From Parablautia muri (GTDB taxonomy: Bacteria; Bacillota; Clostridia; Lachnospirales; Lachnospiraceae): 64,000 nucleotides of DNA. Shown here one piece after another: positions 8,322 through 17,758 of this stretch. Position numbers and translations under genes: made by a program. The number at the start of each line of letters is the position of its first letter. The first letter of the stretch is position 1. Under the pieces are notes generated by a model. The model saw only the letters and a list, made by a program, of their open reading frames with translations. It did not search any database and was not told where the DNA came from. The stretch spans positions 33,924 through 97,923 of the forward strand of contig NZ_QZDT01000017.1 in the NCBI RefSeq assembly GCF_009917485.1, read 5' to 3'.

Positions 8322-8723
8322 TTATGACTGATTTAAAAATGTACCCAGTTTCTTATCTTCTGTGCTGATATGTGATATCAGGAGACTGATATGTTTGTTC
8401 AATTTTCCCAATTCAGCAATGGTTGGACCGGATGCCGATATACGGGATGTAATCTCCTTCAGTGTCTGCTTATATTTTTCATGGAAGGCTCTGTGCGCCG
8501 TAAGCCCGGGATAGCTGCACCGTACCTGGAGTTGTTCTTCATGTGAGAAATGCTGGTTCACATAGCTATTTAAAAAATTGATGGTTTCGTCCATAGAAGC
8601 CCGCCCTTTCCCCTCACTGCAGGCTTCCAGCAATTTATTTACCGCCTGAATCAACTCTTGATGCTCTTTGTCTATCATTGCATTTCCTGTTTCCAGATTT
8701 TTAGTAAATTTATACCCAATCAT
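8322..8723 (-). CDS. Bacteriohemerythrin
   Basis: 133 residues, single hemerythrin four-helix bundle. All expected di-iron ligands are visible: H21 (DKEHQEL), H58 and E62 (HFSHE), H77 and H81 (HRAFH), H118 and D123 (HISTED). Such proteins bind O2 and are used for oxygen buffering or sensing in anaerobes. No fused signalling domain is present. It is a single-gene unit with a terminator at 8230-8263 and repeat copy B upstream. Confidence 0.93.
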   Translation of the reverse strand: MIGYKFTKNLETGNAMIDKEHQELIQAVNKLLEACSEGKGRASMDETINFLNSYVNQHFSHEEQLQVRCSYPGLTAHRAFHEKYKQTLKEITSRISASGPTIAELGKLNKHISLLISHISTEDKKLGTFLNQS

Positions 8724-8825
8724 TTGTATCCTCCTTCATTTTCGATATACATCGATAATATGATACTACGAAAACATACAGGATTCAAGATATGATACAA
8801 TTTATTCCAGCTAACTTGTAACAGT

Positions 8826-8933
8826 TGTTACTTTTCATGGGTCAGGAATGCGCATTTACTGCGCATTCCATAAGAACAGATTTTGGTGTGAGAGGGGAGA
8901 ATATCACCCCGAATGTTACTATGAGCGGCTCCA
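8826..8933 (+). repeat. Dispersed intergenic repeat, family 1, copy B
   Basis: Contains a perfect 10-bp hairpin (8845-8869: GGAATGCGCA / TGCGCATTCC with a 5-nt loop) followed by TTTTGGTGTGAG and CCCCGAATGTTACTATGAGC. Nearly the same order and spacing as the reverse-strand copy at 36821-36957. It lies between the hemerythrin start and the end of the secreted glycosidase-like gene. Confidence 0.78.
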
Positions 8934-8979
8934 CTTTTACCATTTCCCACTTGCCAGCTGCCTTTGTGCCGTATCACTG

Positions 8980-10635
8980 TTATTGCACCACACCGTTACC
9001 GCTTCTTGTCCACACAATATTCCGGCTAATCATTTCGTCTATGTCCATTCCAATAATTTCAGAAGCTCTTGCCTTTGCCGCTGCCTCGTTGGCTGTACCT
9101 AAATTTTTATAAATCTCGTAGGACGGCTTTTTGTTTCCGTTTAAGTCATACAGTCCAAGGGCAAGATGGCTTTCCATTTCCTCCGCCTCATCTGTCTGCC
9201 GGAACAGCATAAATGCGTCCACATCAGGCAGTGACGCTGCCTTCAGATAGCCGTAAGCAATAGAAGCCTCCTGATTCTCATCCCCGAAGCTGGAGGTATA
9301 GCCGATTTCGGCAATAGAAATGCTTCTCACCTCTCCGCCAGGGCTTAGAAACTTATTCTGGTGCATATAATCAATTAAAATATCTATATTCTGCATAGTA
9401 ATATATGGTGTTGAAAGATTATCCTTCACCCAAACGGCCGGCCCGTTCCATGCATATGGATCGTACAGCGGGGAATTATACGGATGGTAAGATAAATTCC
9501 AGTCTATATTTCCCTCCCGGTTCATATAATAATTAAACTGGTCCAGGTATTCCTTTGCAAGAAAACTGCCAGGGTTTGACTTGCGGTTCCATTCCTGATC
9601 GATGGAATTATAAATCCGCACATTGGCATTCATGCTCTTTATCTCATTGTAAAGAATGCGGAAGGCCTTCACATAAATATTCACATTCAGATCAAGGGAA
9701 GTGGAGCTGGTATACCACCATGAAGTTCTGGCGTTTACTTCATTGCCCACAATCCAGTTATCCACCTGCCCGAAGCCAAACTGGCCGGAATAGCGCTGGC
9801 CCAGGAATGCACCGATTGCTTTTATATGATTGCAGCCCGCCTCATCAGCCACATTCAGAGCATAGCTGGGACAAGAAAAACCATCCTGGGCTAAAGGATG
9901 AATCAAATCCTGCCCATAAAGGCCCATACCGCCATTTAAAAGAACCAGGGTAACCTGAATCCCGTTACGGTTGAATCCTAAGAGCGTAGAATCATATCTG
10001 CCAATCAGGTCGCCGTCAAAATAATAGGTTTGACCATTATAGTCATATGCAATTGCGCCGGGCGCCGATGCACTCGAACAGATTTCATTGATATCCATGT
10101 TGTAAACTACCTGCTGGATGCCCAGGTCCTGAAGCTGGCCTGCACTGACTTTCGTGATATCCGGCAAAATTCCCTTGATTCCTTTATCCATGCGCGCGCT
10201 GCTGTAGGCCGCAAGGGCTTCCGGGTTGGTAATATAGTGCTCATCGCTTACCTGCTGCATCTGTCCGTTCTTTTTTACGGCAACTAAAAATTTACGGCTT
10301 AAATTTGATTTCTCCGTATTGTACTCCAATGGGAAACTGACGGAAACGGAGGTTCCCGCTTTCACTGATGCAACCACATCTCCTGCTATCCCATCTAAAT
10401 AAACCTCATCCGCATAAATGTAGAATTTTCCGTCATCACTGGATGGAACGGAGGATGCGCTAATTTGGCATTCCACATCTGTCCCTGAAATAAGGCAGCT
10501 GTCAATTGCAACAGGCCTGCCTGCCGCCTTGACATACCGGGGATTTTCTCCCGCAACAGGGCCGCTGCCAAGGGCCAGCACCATTGCAAGGGCCGCCGCG
10601 ATTATTGTCATAACTTTTTTTCTTCTGTTTCTCAT
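8980..10635 (-). CDS. Secreted DUF5722-like protein, putative clan-A glycoside hydrolase
   Basis: 551 residues. N-terminal signal peptide (RNRRKKVMTIIAAALAMVLALG, processed near AGEN), a beta domain to about residue 140, then a TIM-barrel-like region. Two acidic motifs have the order and spacing of clan GH-A retaining glycosidases: IVGNEVN (N298-E299, acid/base after strand 4) and SIAEIGYTSS (E443, nucleophile after strand 7). I recall this family as DUF5722, without an assigned substrate; the enzyme role is inferred. ATG 10635 is used because AGGAGG precedes it; the open frame to 10683 has no ribosome site. It is adjacent to the sugar ABC locus and probably works outside the cell on the glycan whose product that importer takes up. 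Confidence 0.72.
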   Translation of the reverse strand: MRNRRKKVMTIIAAALAMVLALGSGPVAGENPRYVKAAGRPVAIDSCLISGTDVECQISASSVPSSDDGKFYIYADEVYLDGIAGDVVASVKAGTSVSVSFPLEYNTEKSNLSRKFLVAVKKNGQMQQVSDEHYITNPEALAAYSSARMDKGIKGILPDITKVSAGQLQDLGIQQVVYNMDINEICSSASAPGAIAYDYNGQTYYFDGDLIGRYDSTLLGFNRNGIQVTLVLLNGGMGLYGQDLIHPLAQDGFSCPSYALNVADEAGCNHIKAIGAFLGQRYSGQFGFGQVDNWIVGNEVNARTSWWYTSSTSLDLNVNIYVKAFRILYNEIKSMNANVRIYNSIDQEWNRKSNPGSFLAKEYLDQFNYYMNREGNIDWNLSYHPYNSPLYDPYAWNGPAVWVKDNLSTPYITMQNIDILIDYMHQNKFLSPGGEVRSISIAEIGYTSSFGDENQEASIAYGYLKAASLPDVDAFMLFRQTDEAEEMESHLALGLYDLNGNKKPSYEIYKNLGTANEAAAKARASEIIGMDIDEMISRNIVWTRSGNGVVQ

Positions 10636-10801
10636 GTTTCCTCCTGATTGTAAAAATTTATTTTTATCTAAATCACTATGCATTTTACTTGTTATGCCTC
10701 TATGCTTAATTTACCATGTTTTGAATTTTACAACAACCATATGTCACACTTTTTTTCTTTTCTATTTATTAATTTATTGTGAAACTTCCCATAATAAATC
10801 A

Positions 10802-10836
10802 GCCCGGGACTTTGCATTTACTGCAAAATCCCGGGC
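10802..10836 (-). terminator. Terminator of the sugar-locus operon
   Basis: GCCCGGGA (10802-10809) pairs with TCCCGGGC (10829-10836), with an inner TTTGCA/TGCAAA stem. It lies just past the stop of the Gfo/Idh/MocA gene on the minus strand and is followed by T-rich DNA. Confidence 0.72.
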
Positions 10837-10858
10837 CCAACTTATCATGCTTTTAAAG

Positions 10859-11986
10859 TTATAACAATGCGCTTTCTTCTTTCGCCGCCCAAAATCCTTC
10901 TCCGATAAATCCCTCCGGCAAAGGCTTCGGCAGCTCAAATTTTGTTTCCATCACATATATTTTCTCTGAATCCGCACTGGTAAAAATCCCGTGTATGATT
11001 TCCAAAACATGCAGTGCCATCTCCATAGACGCCCTGTGCGGGCGGCCGTCTAATATGGACCATGCCATCTCCGCTGCCCCAAGTCCTCTGGACTGCTTTT
11101 GGAAACCATGGGTAAAAGGCAATATCACCGGTTGGTTTTGGGCCTTTTCAAGTACCACTTCCCCACAGAAAGTGTTTGGATCCCCCATGCGCAAAATCCC
11201 TTTGTCCCCATACAATTCCAGATGATAATTTTCGTTGATAATCGTTCCCGAATTTAGATGCAACGTGACTAACGCTTTATTTTCAAATTCCAAAATGGCG
11301 GTCACAATGTTATCTTCCTCTAAAGGGATTTCTTTTCCAAAAAAGGGACTCCCCACTCTTGTTACCTTGTGCGATGTCTCCGTCCGTGCCCCAAATGCGG
11401 ATACCCGCTTTACGCTGCCTAAGATGCTGCACACTGCAGTCAGATAATACCCGCCCATGTCATACAAAACGGAACCGCCATTTTGGAATAAATGGGGAAG
11501 GTTTTCCCCAAACACACCATAATCTCTGGTAAGCGATAAAAGGCCGCTTAAAACATTCCCCATAAGTCCGTGCGCAACGGCATATCTTGCTGTCTGAATA
11601 CCGCCTCCCAAAAAGGTGTCCGGTGCGGCTCCGAAACGGACCTGATGCTCTGTAGCCAGAACGCAAAGGTCTTTGCCTTCCTCGTAGGTAACTGCCATCA
11701 TTTTTTCCGAGTAAACATGTTTTCCCTTTAAAATTGCCTGTTTGGAAAGAGCGTAATGTGCTTTTGGGCTTGTGAGATTGATAATCAGTTCTATACTGTC
11801 ATCTTTTAAGATATCCTCATAATCCATCGCTTTTATGTGATAGCGCTGCGCCATCTCGTTCATCCTGCCCTCGTCCAAATCTGCACAGGCCGTCAGTTCT
11901 ATAACAGAAAAATTTTCTCTAAATGACTGCATATATACATCACTGATGACACCGCACCCTACTATTGCTGTCTTTATTCTCCTCAC
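10859..11986 (-). CDS. Gfo/Idh/MocA-family NAD(P)-dependent oxidoreductase
   Basis: 375 residues. N-terminal Rossmann fold (KTAIVGCGVISDVYMQSF) and the YSEKMMA motif equivalent to the family's EKP/EKM catalytic lysine, then the C-terminal alpha/beta substrate domain. Members oxidise sugars, inositols or their 1-carboxy derivatives. The start is GTG 11986, with GGAGGATTAGT just before it; that ribosome site lies in a repeated leader element. It is the last gene of a run with an isomerase, a dehydrogenase and an ABC importer, which suggests a catabolic step on the imported sugar or polyol. Substrate not determinable. Confidence 0.88.
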   Translation of the reverse strand: MRRIKTAIVGCGVISDVYMQSFRENFSVIELTACADLDEGRMNEMAQRYHIKAMDYEDILKDDSIELIINLTSPKAHYALSKQAILKGKHVYSEKMMAVTYEEGKDLCVLATEHQVRFGAAPDTFLGGGIQTARYAVAHGLMGNVLSGLLSLTRDYGVFGENLPHLFQNGGSVLYDMGGYYLTAVCSILGSVKRVSAFGARTETSHKVTRVGSPFFGKEIPLEEDNIVTAILEFENKALVTLHLNSGTIINENYHLELYGDKGILRMGDPNTFCGEVVLEKAQNQPVILPFTHGFQKQSRGLGAAEMAWSILDGRPHRASMEMALHVLEIIHGIFTSADSEKIYVMETKFELPKPLPEGFIGEGFWAAKEESALL

Positions 11987-11990
11987 ACTA

Positions 11991-12045
11991 ATCCTCCATT
12001 CTTACCAGCAACCCGCAAACTTGGACGCAAGCACAAATTTACTGC
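11991..12045 (-). repeat. Leader repeat family 3, copy 1 (before the Gfo/Idh/MocA gene)
   Basis: On the minus strand the order is TTTGTGCTTGCGTCC, AAGTTTGCGGGTTGCTGG, AATGGAGGATT, then the start codon. Equivalent sequences stand before the ferritin-like gene (32796-32832), blaI pair 1 (35356-35400) and the 50-aa membrane gene (59664-59740). In all four the GGAGA/GGAGG is the gene's Shine-Dalgarno. Confidence 0.65.
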
Positions 12046-12181
12046 TTGAAGAATCTCCGATTTTTCAAGCTGACCTCCATGATTCCGCTTTGCAAAATCT
12101 CAAATCAGTATGAAAAATGCCCTGCCAGTGCTTCGCAGCCTCTTTCGTCCTGACAATTGTCGGTTGCAAAATCTCTGCTTT

Positions 12182-12931
12182 TCAGCATGTTATCTTCTTT
12201 GCATATGCCAATCCCTTTGCCGGATCATCCTCAGGGAAATATTCAAGTCCGATACATCCCTCATACCCTGTCTCCTTGATAGCTGCAAATACTTTCTCGT
12301 AATCAATTTCCGATTGGTAAAGCTCATGTCTGCCAGGATTTCCCGCAGCATGAAAATGTCCGATATAGGGAATATATTCTTTGATTCTGCGAATCAAATC
12401 TCCCTCCATGATCTGTTGATGGTAGATATCATACAGCATCTTCACATATGGGCTGCCCACCTCCTTCATAATCTTTGCCCCCTCGTCCGAGCTGTACAAA
12501 TAATAGCCCCCATGGTCTACTCTGGTATTCAGCGGTTCCACCACCAGCGTAATATCGCTTTCTTCCAGATAAGGTGCACAGGCCTTCAATCCCTCCACCA
12601 TGCTCTTATGCTGTTCTTTTCTGTCAATGGGCATCTCCTGTCCGGTCTGGGAAATCAAAACCCTGCAGCCTAAGCGCTTTGCCACGGCAATGGTTTTCTT
12701 TAAGGATTCTATGTACTTATCTCTTTCTTCTTTATCCACCAAGCTGATAAATCCTGTGCAGAAAGCGGCAATCTTCATCCCTTCTTTATGAAGCTTTTCC
12801 AATCGTTCTATATCTTTGTCTTCCCAGGTCCAAAATTCTATGGTATCAAGTCCTGCCTCTTTTACTTTTTGCACTGCCTCCTCTATGGGCTTTCCCATAT
12901 AAACGGCATCAATGCAAACTGACAATTTCAT
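12182..12931 (-). CDS. Hydroxypyruvate isomerase-like sugar isomerase/epimerase (TIM barrel)
   Basis: 249 residues of the AP-endonuclease-2/xylose-isomerase-like TIM barrel. Typical positions are visible: IEFWTWEDKD near the N-terminus, VVEPLNTRVDHGGYYL (metal-binding Glu), MLYDIYHQQIMEGD (Asp/His), GHFHAAGNPGRHEL and GLEYFPEDDP (last Glu). This layout matches Hyi-type hydroxypyruvate isomerases and related 2-keto sugar epimerases. GGAGGTGACAGG precedes ATG 12931. It stands between the MDR dehydrogenase and the Gfo oxidoreductase on the same strand, a common grouping in polyol or rare-sugar pathways. Confidence 0.85.
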   Translation of the reverse strand: MKLSVCIDAVYMGKPIEEAVQKVKEAGLDTIEFWTWEDKDIERLEKLHKEGMKIAAFCTGFISLVDKEERDKYIESLKKTIAVAKRLGCRVLISQTGQEMPIDRKEQHKSMVEGLKACAPYLEESDITLVVEPLNTRVDHGGYYLYSSDEGAKIMKEVGSPYVKMLYDIYHQQIMEGDLIRRIKEYIPYIGHFHAAGNPGRHELYQSEIDYEKVFAAIKETGYEGCIGLEYFPEDDPAKGLAYAKKITC

Positions 12932-13058
12932 CCTGTCACCTCCATACTATGATCGATACTCTATTTCTTTTTTCTATTCCCTTTGCACTTTCTTCTTTGT
13001 TCCGGTCAAGTGCTTTACTGTTACCAATGTAATATCCTTAATACCGCTTTTGTTTGTT

Positions 13059-14105
13059 CTAATAAGTAATGACTGCCTGGATAATCTTTTCAGGCTCTTT
13101 GTCAATGGTGTAATAAGCCCTGGGGATATCATCATATCTAAATTCCGTAAACAGATTGTCTGTCTTAAGCTTTTCCAAAAGATTTAAGCACGTCTCCACC
13201 CTTCTTGGATAATCCCAAAGATTGGAGAACACCGGATCCATTGCCCCTGTCTGTGACTGCTTTATGCCGATTCTGTTATGATGAAATTCCTCTGACAAAT
13301 CCACATTGGAAAGGGCGCCCTGATACCATGCAAGCGCGGTAATGGTGGTTTCAGGCGCTGCGATTCTGATTGCCTCGTTTAACGCCCTTCCATTTCCCGA
13401 AGCTTCAATCACCTTATCCGCTCCCCTGTTATGGGTTCTTTTCCGAACTTCCATAGCCACATCGCATGCGGAAGGGTCAAAGACCTCATCGCAGCCGTTT
13501 TCCAAAGCCGCGTTTCTTCTTTTTTCTAACACGTCAATGCCGTAAACCTTATGGGCTCCGCTCATCTTTGCCATTTGCACAAGGAGCTGTCCAAGCACTC
13601 CAAGGCCGCTGACTACCACCGTATCTCCCAAGTTGATATGCATGTCCATGATGCCGTTATATGCGGTAATCAAATTGGTAAACAGCACGCCTTTCTTAGC
13701 CGGGATACTTTTAGGAAGTACCACCGCGTCTTTGGCGGCAATCACATTTTCTTCCTGATGGGGCGCGCTGCAGACAACAATATCTCCCACCTTTACGCCT
13801 TCCACCTGACTGCCTGCTTCAACCACTTCTCCTACGGACGCATATCCCATATACCATACGCCCGCATCGCAGCTTTTTACCGGATATTCCCACACCTCAT
13901 TTTCCGCAGCGGGAACAAACAGTCTGGTAACCGGATCCTGCTTTTTTCTGAAAAACGGTGCAAGCCCTCTGTATACATTCATCTCCGTGCCATGACTTAC
14001 ACCTGAATAAATAGATTTTAAACGAATCTGTTCCTCATTCATAGAGAGCTGCGGCACCTCAATTACCTTTAATGCTCTCGGCCCCTCATACATAATCGCT
14101 TTCAT
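13059..14105 (-). CDS. MDR-family (zinc-type) dehydrogenase
   Basis: 348 residues. N-terminal GroES-like domain and C-terminal Rossmann domain (VVSGLGVLGQLLVQMAKMSGAHKVYGID). The usual GHE zinc motif of alcohol dehydrogenases is replaced by YSGVSHGTEMNVYRG, the pattern of the subgroup related to 2-desacetyl-2-hydroxyethyl bacteriochlorophyllide dehydrogenase and similar MDR proteins, and the four-Cys structural zinc loop is absent. Alcohol dehydrogenation on a sugar or polyol intermediate is inferred from the neighbours. Leader repeat family 2 lies in front of it (14147-14241). Confidence 0.82.
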   Translation of the reverse strand: MKAIMYEGPRALKVIEVPQLSMNEEQIRLKSIYSGVSHGTEMNVYRGLAPFFRKKQDPVTRLFVPAAENEVWEYPVKSCDAGVWYMGYASVGEVVEAGSQVEGVKVGDIVVCSAPHQEENVIAAKDAVVLPKSIPAKKGVLFTNLITAYNGIMDMHINLGDTVVVSGLGVLGQLLVQMAKMSGAHKVYGIDVLEKRRNAALENGCDEVFDPSACDVAMEVRKRTHNRGADKVIEASGNGRALNEAIRIAAPETTITALAWYQGALSNVDLSEEFHHNRIGIKQSQTGAMDPVFSNLWDYPRRVETCLNLLEKLKTDNLFTEFRYDDIPRAYYTIDKEPEKIIQAVITY

Positions 14106-14146
14106 TTAATAGTACCTGCCTTCCTTTCATTTTTTATACCCTTATG

Positions 14147-14241
14147 CCCCTGTATACAACAGGCAAAGCCTATTGTCATGTATTGCAAGCTTTACTTGCG
14201 ATACTGCTGCCAATAAAGATTTTGAAAGTTTACTTCCAAAT
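14147..14241 (-). repeat. Leader repeat family 2, copy 1 (before the MDR dehydrogenase)
   Basis: On the minus strand: GGAAGTAAACTTTC, TTTATTGGCAGCAGTATCGCAAG, hairpin GCAAG-TAAA-CTTGC, then a second hairpin with stem ACAATAGGC/GCCTGTTGT. Related copies precede the sbcC gene (28829-28872) and the membrane gene at 37176 (37101-37169); a part is found before the LytTR regulator (52931-52953). Confidence 0.65.
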
Positions 14242-14254
14242 TTCTCATCTCCCA

Positions 14255-14303
14255 GGCAATTGCGAAACCCGTAGCCCAACCGTATATTCTTTTCGCAATT
14301 GCC
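14255..14303 (-). terminator. Terminator after the ABC substrate-binding protein
   Basis: GGCAATTGCGAA (14255-14266) pairs with TTCGCAATTGCC (14292-14303), 25-nt loop. It lies just past the substrate-binding protein gene. A similar unpaired sequence (GGTAATTGCAAAACCCATAG) occurs near 3685. Confidence 0.5.
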
Positions 14304-14322
14304 CGGCTTAATTTCATACTAT

Positions 14323-15753
14323 TTAGTAACCAATTGCTTCCATTTTTTCCAGGCATTCGGCGATTGCCGTGTCTATATCCTGACCGTCTACTACCTTAGC
14401 ACACATGTTGGGGATTGGTCCGTCCGGCCATGCGTCTAACTGACTCCATGTGGTAAGAGGCATATCCCCTGACTGTGAGTTCATAGCAGTCTCTGAAAAT
14501 GCTTTTAACCATTCATCCTCTGTAAAATAGGAATCCTGCATTACCTTTACATTGGAATTCAGAATATTAAGCTGCTGGCTCATATACAGCTGTACTTCTT
14601 CGCTGCAGAAATACTTCACCCATTCCTTTGCAGCTTCCGGATTTTGTGTTGTTTTGAATATACCAATCGGCGCTGAGAAGGCGATAGCATTTTTTTCCGT
14701 TCCCGTTGCCGTAGGCAGTGGCGCAGATGCTACCTTTCCATCCATCTGAGGCGCTGCGTTTATGACATCATTTTTGTTTTCTCCTGTTGCTCCAAAAATC
14801 ATAGATACGTTTCCGCCCATAAACTCAGTTAACGCACTGTAAGAAGCATCCAGACTGTTGTTACAGATATTGTACTTATTGATACAGTCTGTTAAAAATT
14901 GCAATGATTTTTTTCCTGCTTCACTGTTAAAAGTAAATTCCGTAAAATCTTCATTCATCATTGTGCCGCCGCACTGTGCCAGCATAGAAAACCATGCCTG
15001 ATCATAACGTCCCATATCAGAATTCCAGGCTAATCCTGCGTGCGTAATATTTCCATTTGCATCTGTCTCGGTCAGTTTCTGCGCAACTTCAATCAACTCA
15101 TCCCATGTTTCAGGTGCTTTTGTAATACCCGCGTTTTCAAAATCTTCTGTGTTGTAGAGCAGTACACGGGTATCAAAACGCCATGGAACCCCATACCAGT
15201 CTCCATCTACGCATGCTTCATCTTTTCCTGCTGCCAGCCATGTGCTTTCTCCGCCCATATCTTCTATTACATCATTGATTACCATAAGACCTGCATCTTC
15301 CGAGCTCATCAGCGCAAAAGATTTCGTAAAGAAAATATCTCCCACATCCGGCGCCTCACCGCCGGTGCATGCCAGTGTCAGCTTCTGATTGGCACTGCTC
15401 CAGTCATTGATTGCATAGTTTACGGTGATACCTGTTTTTTCCTTGAAATCTGCGGTAACCTTATCTAAAGCCGCTCTTTGAATGGATGGGTCAGATCCAT
15501 AGGACTGCATCCAGAATGTCAATTCCACGCCATCATAAGGTTTCTCGCCTTCTCCTGCGGTATCCTCCGCACTATTTGTTCCTGCATCCGCTTCAGTTCC
15601 TGTAGAGTCCTGTGAACCGGTATCGGCATCCGCGCTTTGCCCCGCATTCGTATTTGCCGCAGAACCCGAACCATCTGATTTACCACAGCCTGACAATAAA
15701 CTTGCCGCAAGCGCCACTGCCATACCCCATGCTACTAATTTCTTGTGTTTCAT
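14323..15753 (-). CDS. Sugar ABC transporter substrate-binding lipoprotein
   Basis: 476 residues. Lipoprotein signal peptide (MKHKKLVAWGMAVALAASLLSGCG, lipobox LSGC, Cys about 23), then a Ser/Asp/Gly-rich linker, then a family 1 extracellular solute-binding fold (LTFWMQSYGSDPS, ADFKEKTGITVNY, WDELIEVAQKL). It delivers a sugar or oligosaccharide to the two permeases encoded upstream in the same operon. AAAGGAGGAGG sets ATG 15753; the frame upstream to 15792 contains this ribosome site and is not coding. No ATPase gene is present nearby, so a shared MsmK-type ATPase probably powers the importer. Confidence 0.93.
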   Translation of the reverse strand: MKHKKLVAWGMAVALAASLLSGCGKSDGSGSAANTNAGQSADADTGSQDSTGTEADAGTNSAEDTAGEGEKPYDGVELTFWMQSYGSDPSIQRAALDKVTADFKEKTGITVNYAINDWSSANQKLTLACTGGEAPDVGDIFFTKSFALMSSEDAGLMVINDVIEDMGGESTWLAAGKDEACVDGDWYGVPWRFDTRVLLYNTEDFENAGITKAPETWDELIEVAQKLTETDANGNITHAGLAWNSDMGRYDQAWFSMLAQCGGTMMNEDFTEFTFNSEAGKKSLQFLTDCINKYNICNNSLDASYSALTEFMGGNVSMIFGATGENKNDVINAAPQMDGKVASAPLPTATGTEKNAIAFSAPIGIFKTTQNPEAAKEWVKYFCSEEVQLYMSQQLNILNSNVKVMQDSYFTEDEWLKAFSETAMNSQSGDMPLTTWSQLDAWPDGPIPNMCAKVVDGQDIDTAIAECLEKMEAIGY

Positions 15754-15835
15754 CCTTTTTCCTCCTCCTTTTTGAGATTCTTTTTTTAACATAAGGACAG
15801 TTTGCAGAGCGTACTGTCCATTGTTGACATAACAC

Positions 15836-16705
15836 TTATCCTTTCACAGCGCCTGCTGCCAGGCCGCTGATTAAGTACTTCTGTAAAAAGCCAAAAATAA
15901 TCATTGCCGGCAAGGTAATGAAGATTCCCGCAGTCATCGTAAGTGCCATCTTCGTATTCGCCCCATATTGTCCAATGAAATCATAAATTCCCACGGAGAC
16001 CGGTTTTAGCTTGTCACCGCTTAGCAGAATACTTGCCCACATGTATTCATTCCATGCCAGAATAAAGGCAAAAATTGCTGTGGAAATAATACCTGGAATG
16101 GAAATGGGAAGACAGATATCAAAAAATGTTCTAAACTGGGAGCATCCGTCCACTCTTGCACTTTCCTCAATTTCCTTTGGTATGGCCGCATCAAAATATC
16201 CTTTAATCATCAGCGTACAAAAAGGCACTGCCCACACCACATATGCGATAATAAGTCCCTGATAGGTATTGTTCATTTTCAGGTTAAACATAATAAAGTA
16301 AAGACTGATCATTGTCACAATTCCCGGTATCAGCTGGGTACAAAGCATCAGGATAAGGGCCCCCTTTTGGGCTCTGCGCCGGATAAAACGGCTGATACTG
16401 TATCCGCATAGGGTTGCAAATACTACGCTCACAATGGTAACCACCGCTGACACAATCAGGGAATTTTTCATATAGGTTCCAAGCGGAAGAAAGTTCCATA
16501 CCTTCCCAAAATTTGATAAATCTATCCGGGACGGCAGTAACGTTGCAGGAGATATCATAACTTCCTCCGTAGGCTTTACTGCCGTAACAATCATCCAATA
16601 ATACGGCAGTAATACAAAAATACTCACCACCAGCAGCCCCAAATAATGTTTTACAATTTCAATCACTTTTTTTATCTTTTTTGTTTTTTTCATCCTAACC
16701 CCCAT
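15836..16705 (-). CDS. Sugar ABC transporter permease (MalG/CUT1 type)
   Basis: 289 residues, six helices, with the EAA loop near residue 190 (AAIPKEIEESARVDGCSQFRTF; E-x3-A-x2-D-G), which contacts the ATPase. The C-terminus LISGLAAGAVKG is typical of MalG-like subunits. Two starts are possible: ATG 16705 (weak AGAG) or ATG 16693 (GGGG, 6 nt away); the longer is given. Second permease of the CUT1 importer. Confidence 0.93.
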   Translation of the reverse strand: MGVRMKKTKKIKKVIEIVKHYLGLLVVSIFVLLPYYWMIVTAVKPTEEVMISPATLLPSRIDLSNFGKVWNFLPLGTYMKNSLIVSAVVTIVSVVFATLCGYSISRFIRRRAQKGALILMLCTQLIPGIVTMISLYFIMFNLKMNNTYQGLIIAYVVWAVPFCTLMIKGYFDAAIPKEIEESARVDGCSQFRTFFDICLPISIPGIISTAIFAFILAWNEYMWASILLSGDKLKPVSVGIYDFIGQYGANTKMALTMTAGIFITLPAMIIFGFLQKYLISGLAAGAVKG

Positions 16706-16774
16706 GATTCTACTCTGCGAAACGGCCTCTGCTGCGAGCAGCCAGATATCCTTCTCACACTAACCTTCATGTTG

Positions 16775-17707
16775 CTACTGGAGTTCTTTTACGGAAGACC
16801 TCACATAAAGCACTGCCGGAATTGCAGCCACCAGCATCATAATCACACTGACTGCCGAGGCATAACCGTATCTGAAATTCGTGAAGGCCTGCTGATATAC
16901 CTCCACTGCCAGCAATTTCGTTCTGCCAAGAGGTCCGCCGCTTGTCACCATATAGCTGATATTAAAATTATTAAACTGCCAGATCAGCTCAAGCAGAATA
17001 GACACTGCAATGACCGGGCGTATGCATGGCACCGTTATTTTCCAAAATTGTTTTATCTTTCCGGCTCCGTCCATTGTCGCCGCCTCGTACAGTTCGGCAG
17101 GAACTGTCTGTAATCCCGCAATAAACATCACCATTAAAAAAGGAAAGATAGACCACACATTAATGATGACCAACATAAGTAATGGTACTGATAAAAATCC
17201 TAAAAACACATCGGTACTGTTCAAGAAACTAATGGGTGTCTTAATCCATCCCAGCCTCAATAATATGGAATTAATCGGACTGAAATTTTCACTGAACAAA
17301 ATTCTCCAGGTAAAAGAAGCAACCAGCGGAGGTGTCACCCAGGGCGTTAAGAACATTGCCCGGAAAAATCCTTTTCCAGGCAAAGGTTTAATCAGCTTGA
17401 CCGCCACATACATTGCCAGAGCTACGCCAAGTATCAAGGACACAATTGCAAAGAACAGGGTGTTGCATATGTAAAGCCACAGCTCAGTTTTCCCAAACGC
17501 CTCCGCATAATTTGCCAATCCTATAAAGGGTTCTTTCCTGCTTAACAAGGATTTATCAAAAAAAGACATTCCCACCGTTCTAAGGGTAGGATATACGGAC
17601 ACGATCATGACTGCTAAAACCGCCGGGAGCAGCATGATAAAGGGCGTATGCCTGTCCCAAAATCCGCCTTCTCTGCCCACATCCTTCCCTTTCCCGCTTC
17701 TTTCCAT
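16775..17707 (-). CDS. Sugar ABC transporter permease (MalF/CUT1 type)
   Basis: 310 residues, six predicted helices, with EAA loop PAELYEAATMDGAGKIKQFW near residue 225 (E-x2-A-x3-D-G). A hydrophilic basic N-terminus (MERSGKGKDVGREG) precedes helix 1. GGAGGTAACAACTT stands before ATG 17707. First permease of the operon, 51 nt after the LacI gene, so regulator and transporter are probably on one transcript. Confidence 0.93.
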   Translation of the reverse strand: MERSGKGKDVGREGGFWDRHTPFIMLLPAVLAVMIVSVYPTLRTVGMSFFDKSLLSRKEPFIGLANYAEAFGKTELWLYICNTLFFAIVSLILGVALAMYVAVKLIKPLPGKGFFRAMFLTPWVTPPLVASFTWRILFSENFSPINSILLRLGWIKTPISFLNSTDVFLGFLSVPLLMLVIINVWSIFPFLMVMFIAGLQTVPAELYEAATMDGAGKIKQFWKITVPCIRPVIAVSILLELIWQFNNFNISYMVTSGGPLGRTKLLAVEVYQQAFTNFRYGYASAVSVIMMLVAAIPAVLYVRSSVKELQ

Positions 17708-17758
17708 AAGTTGTTACCTCCTTTTCATCATTCTTATATCATCGTGTATCACTCTTTT

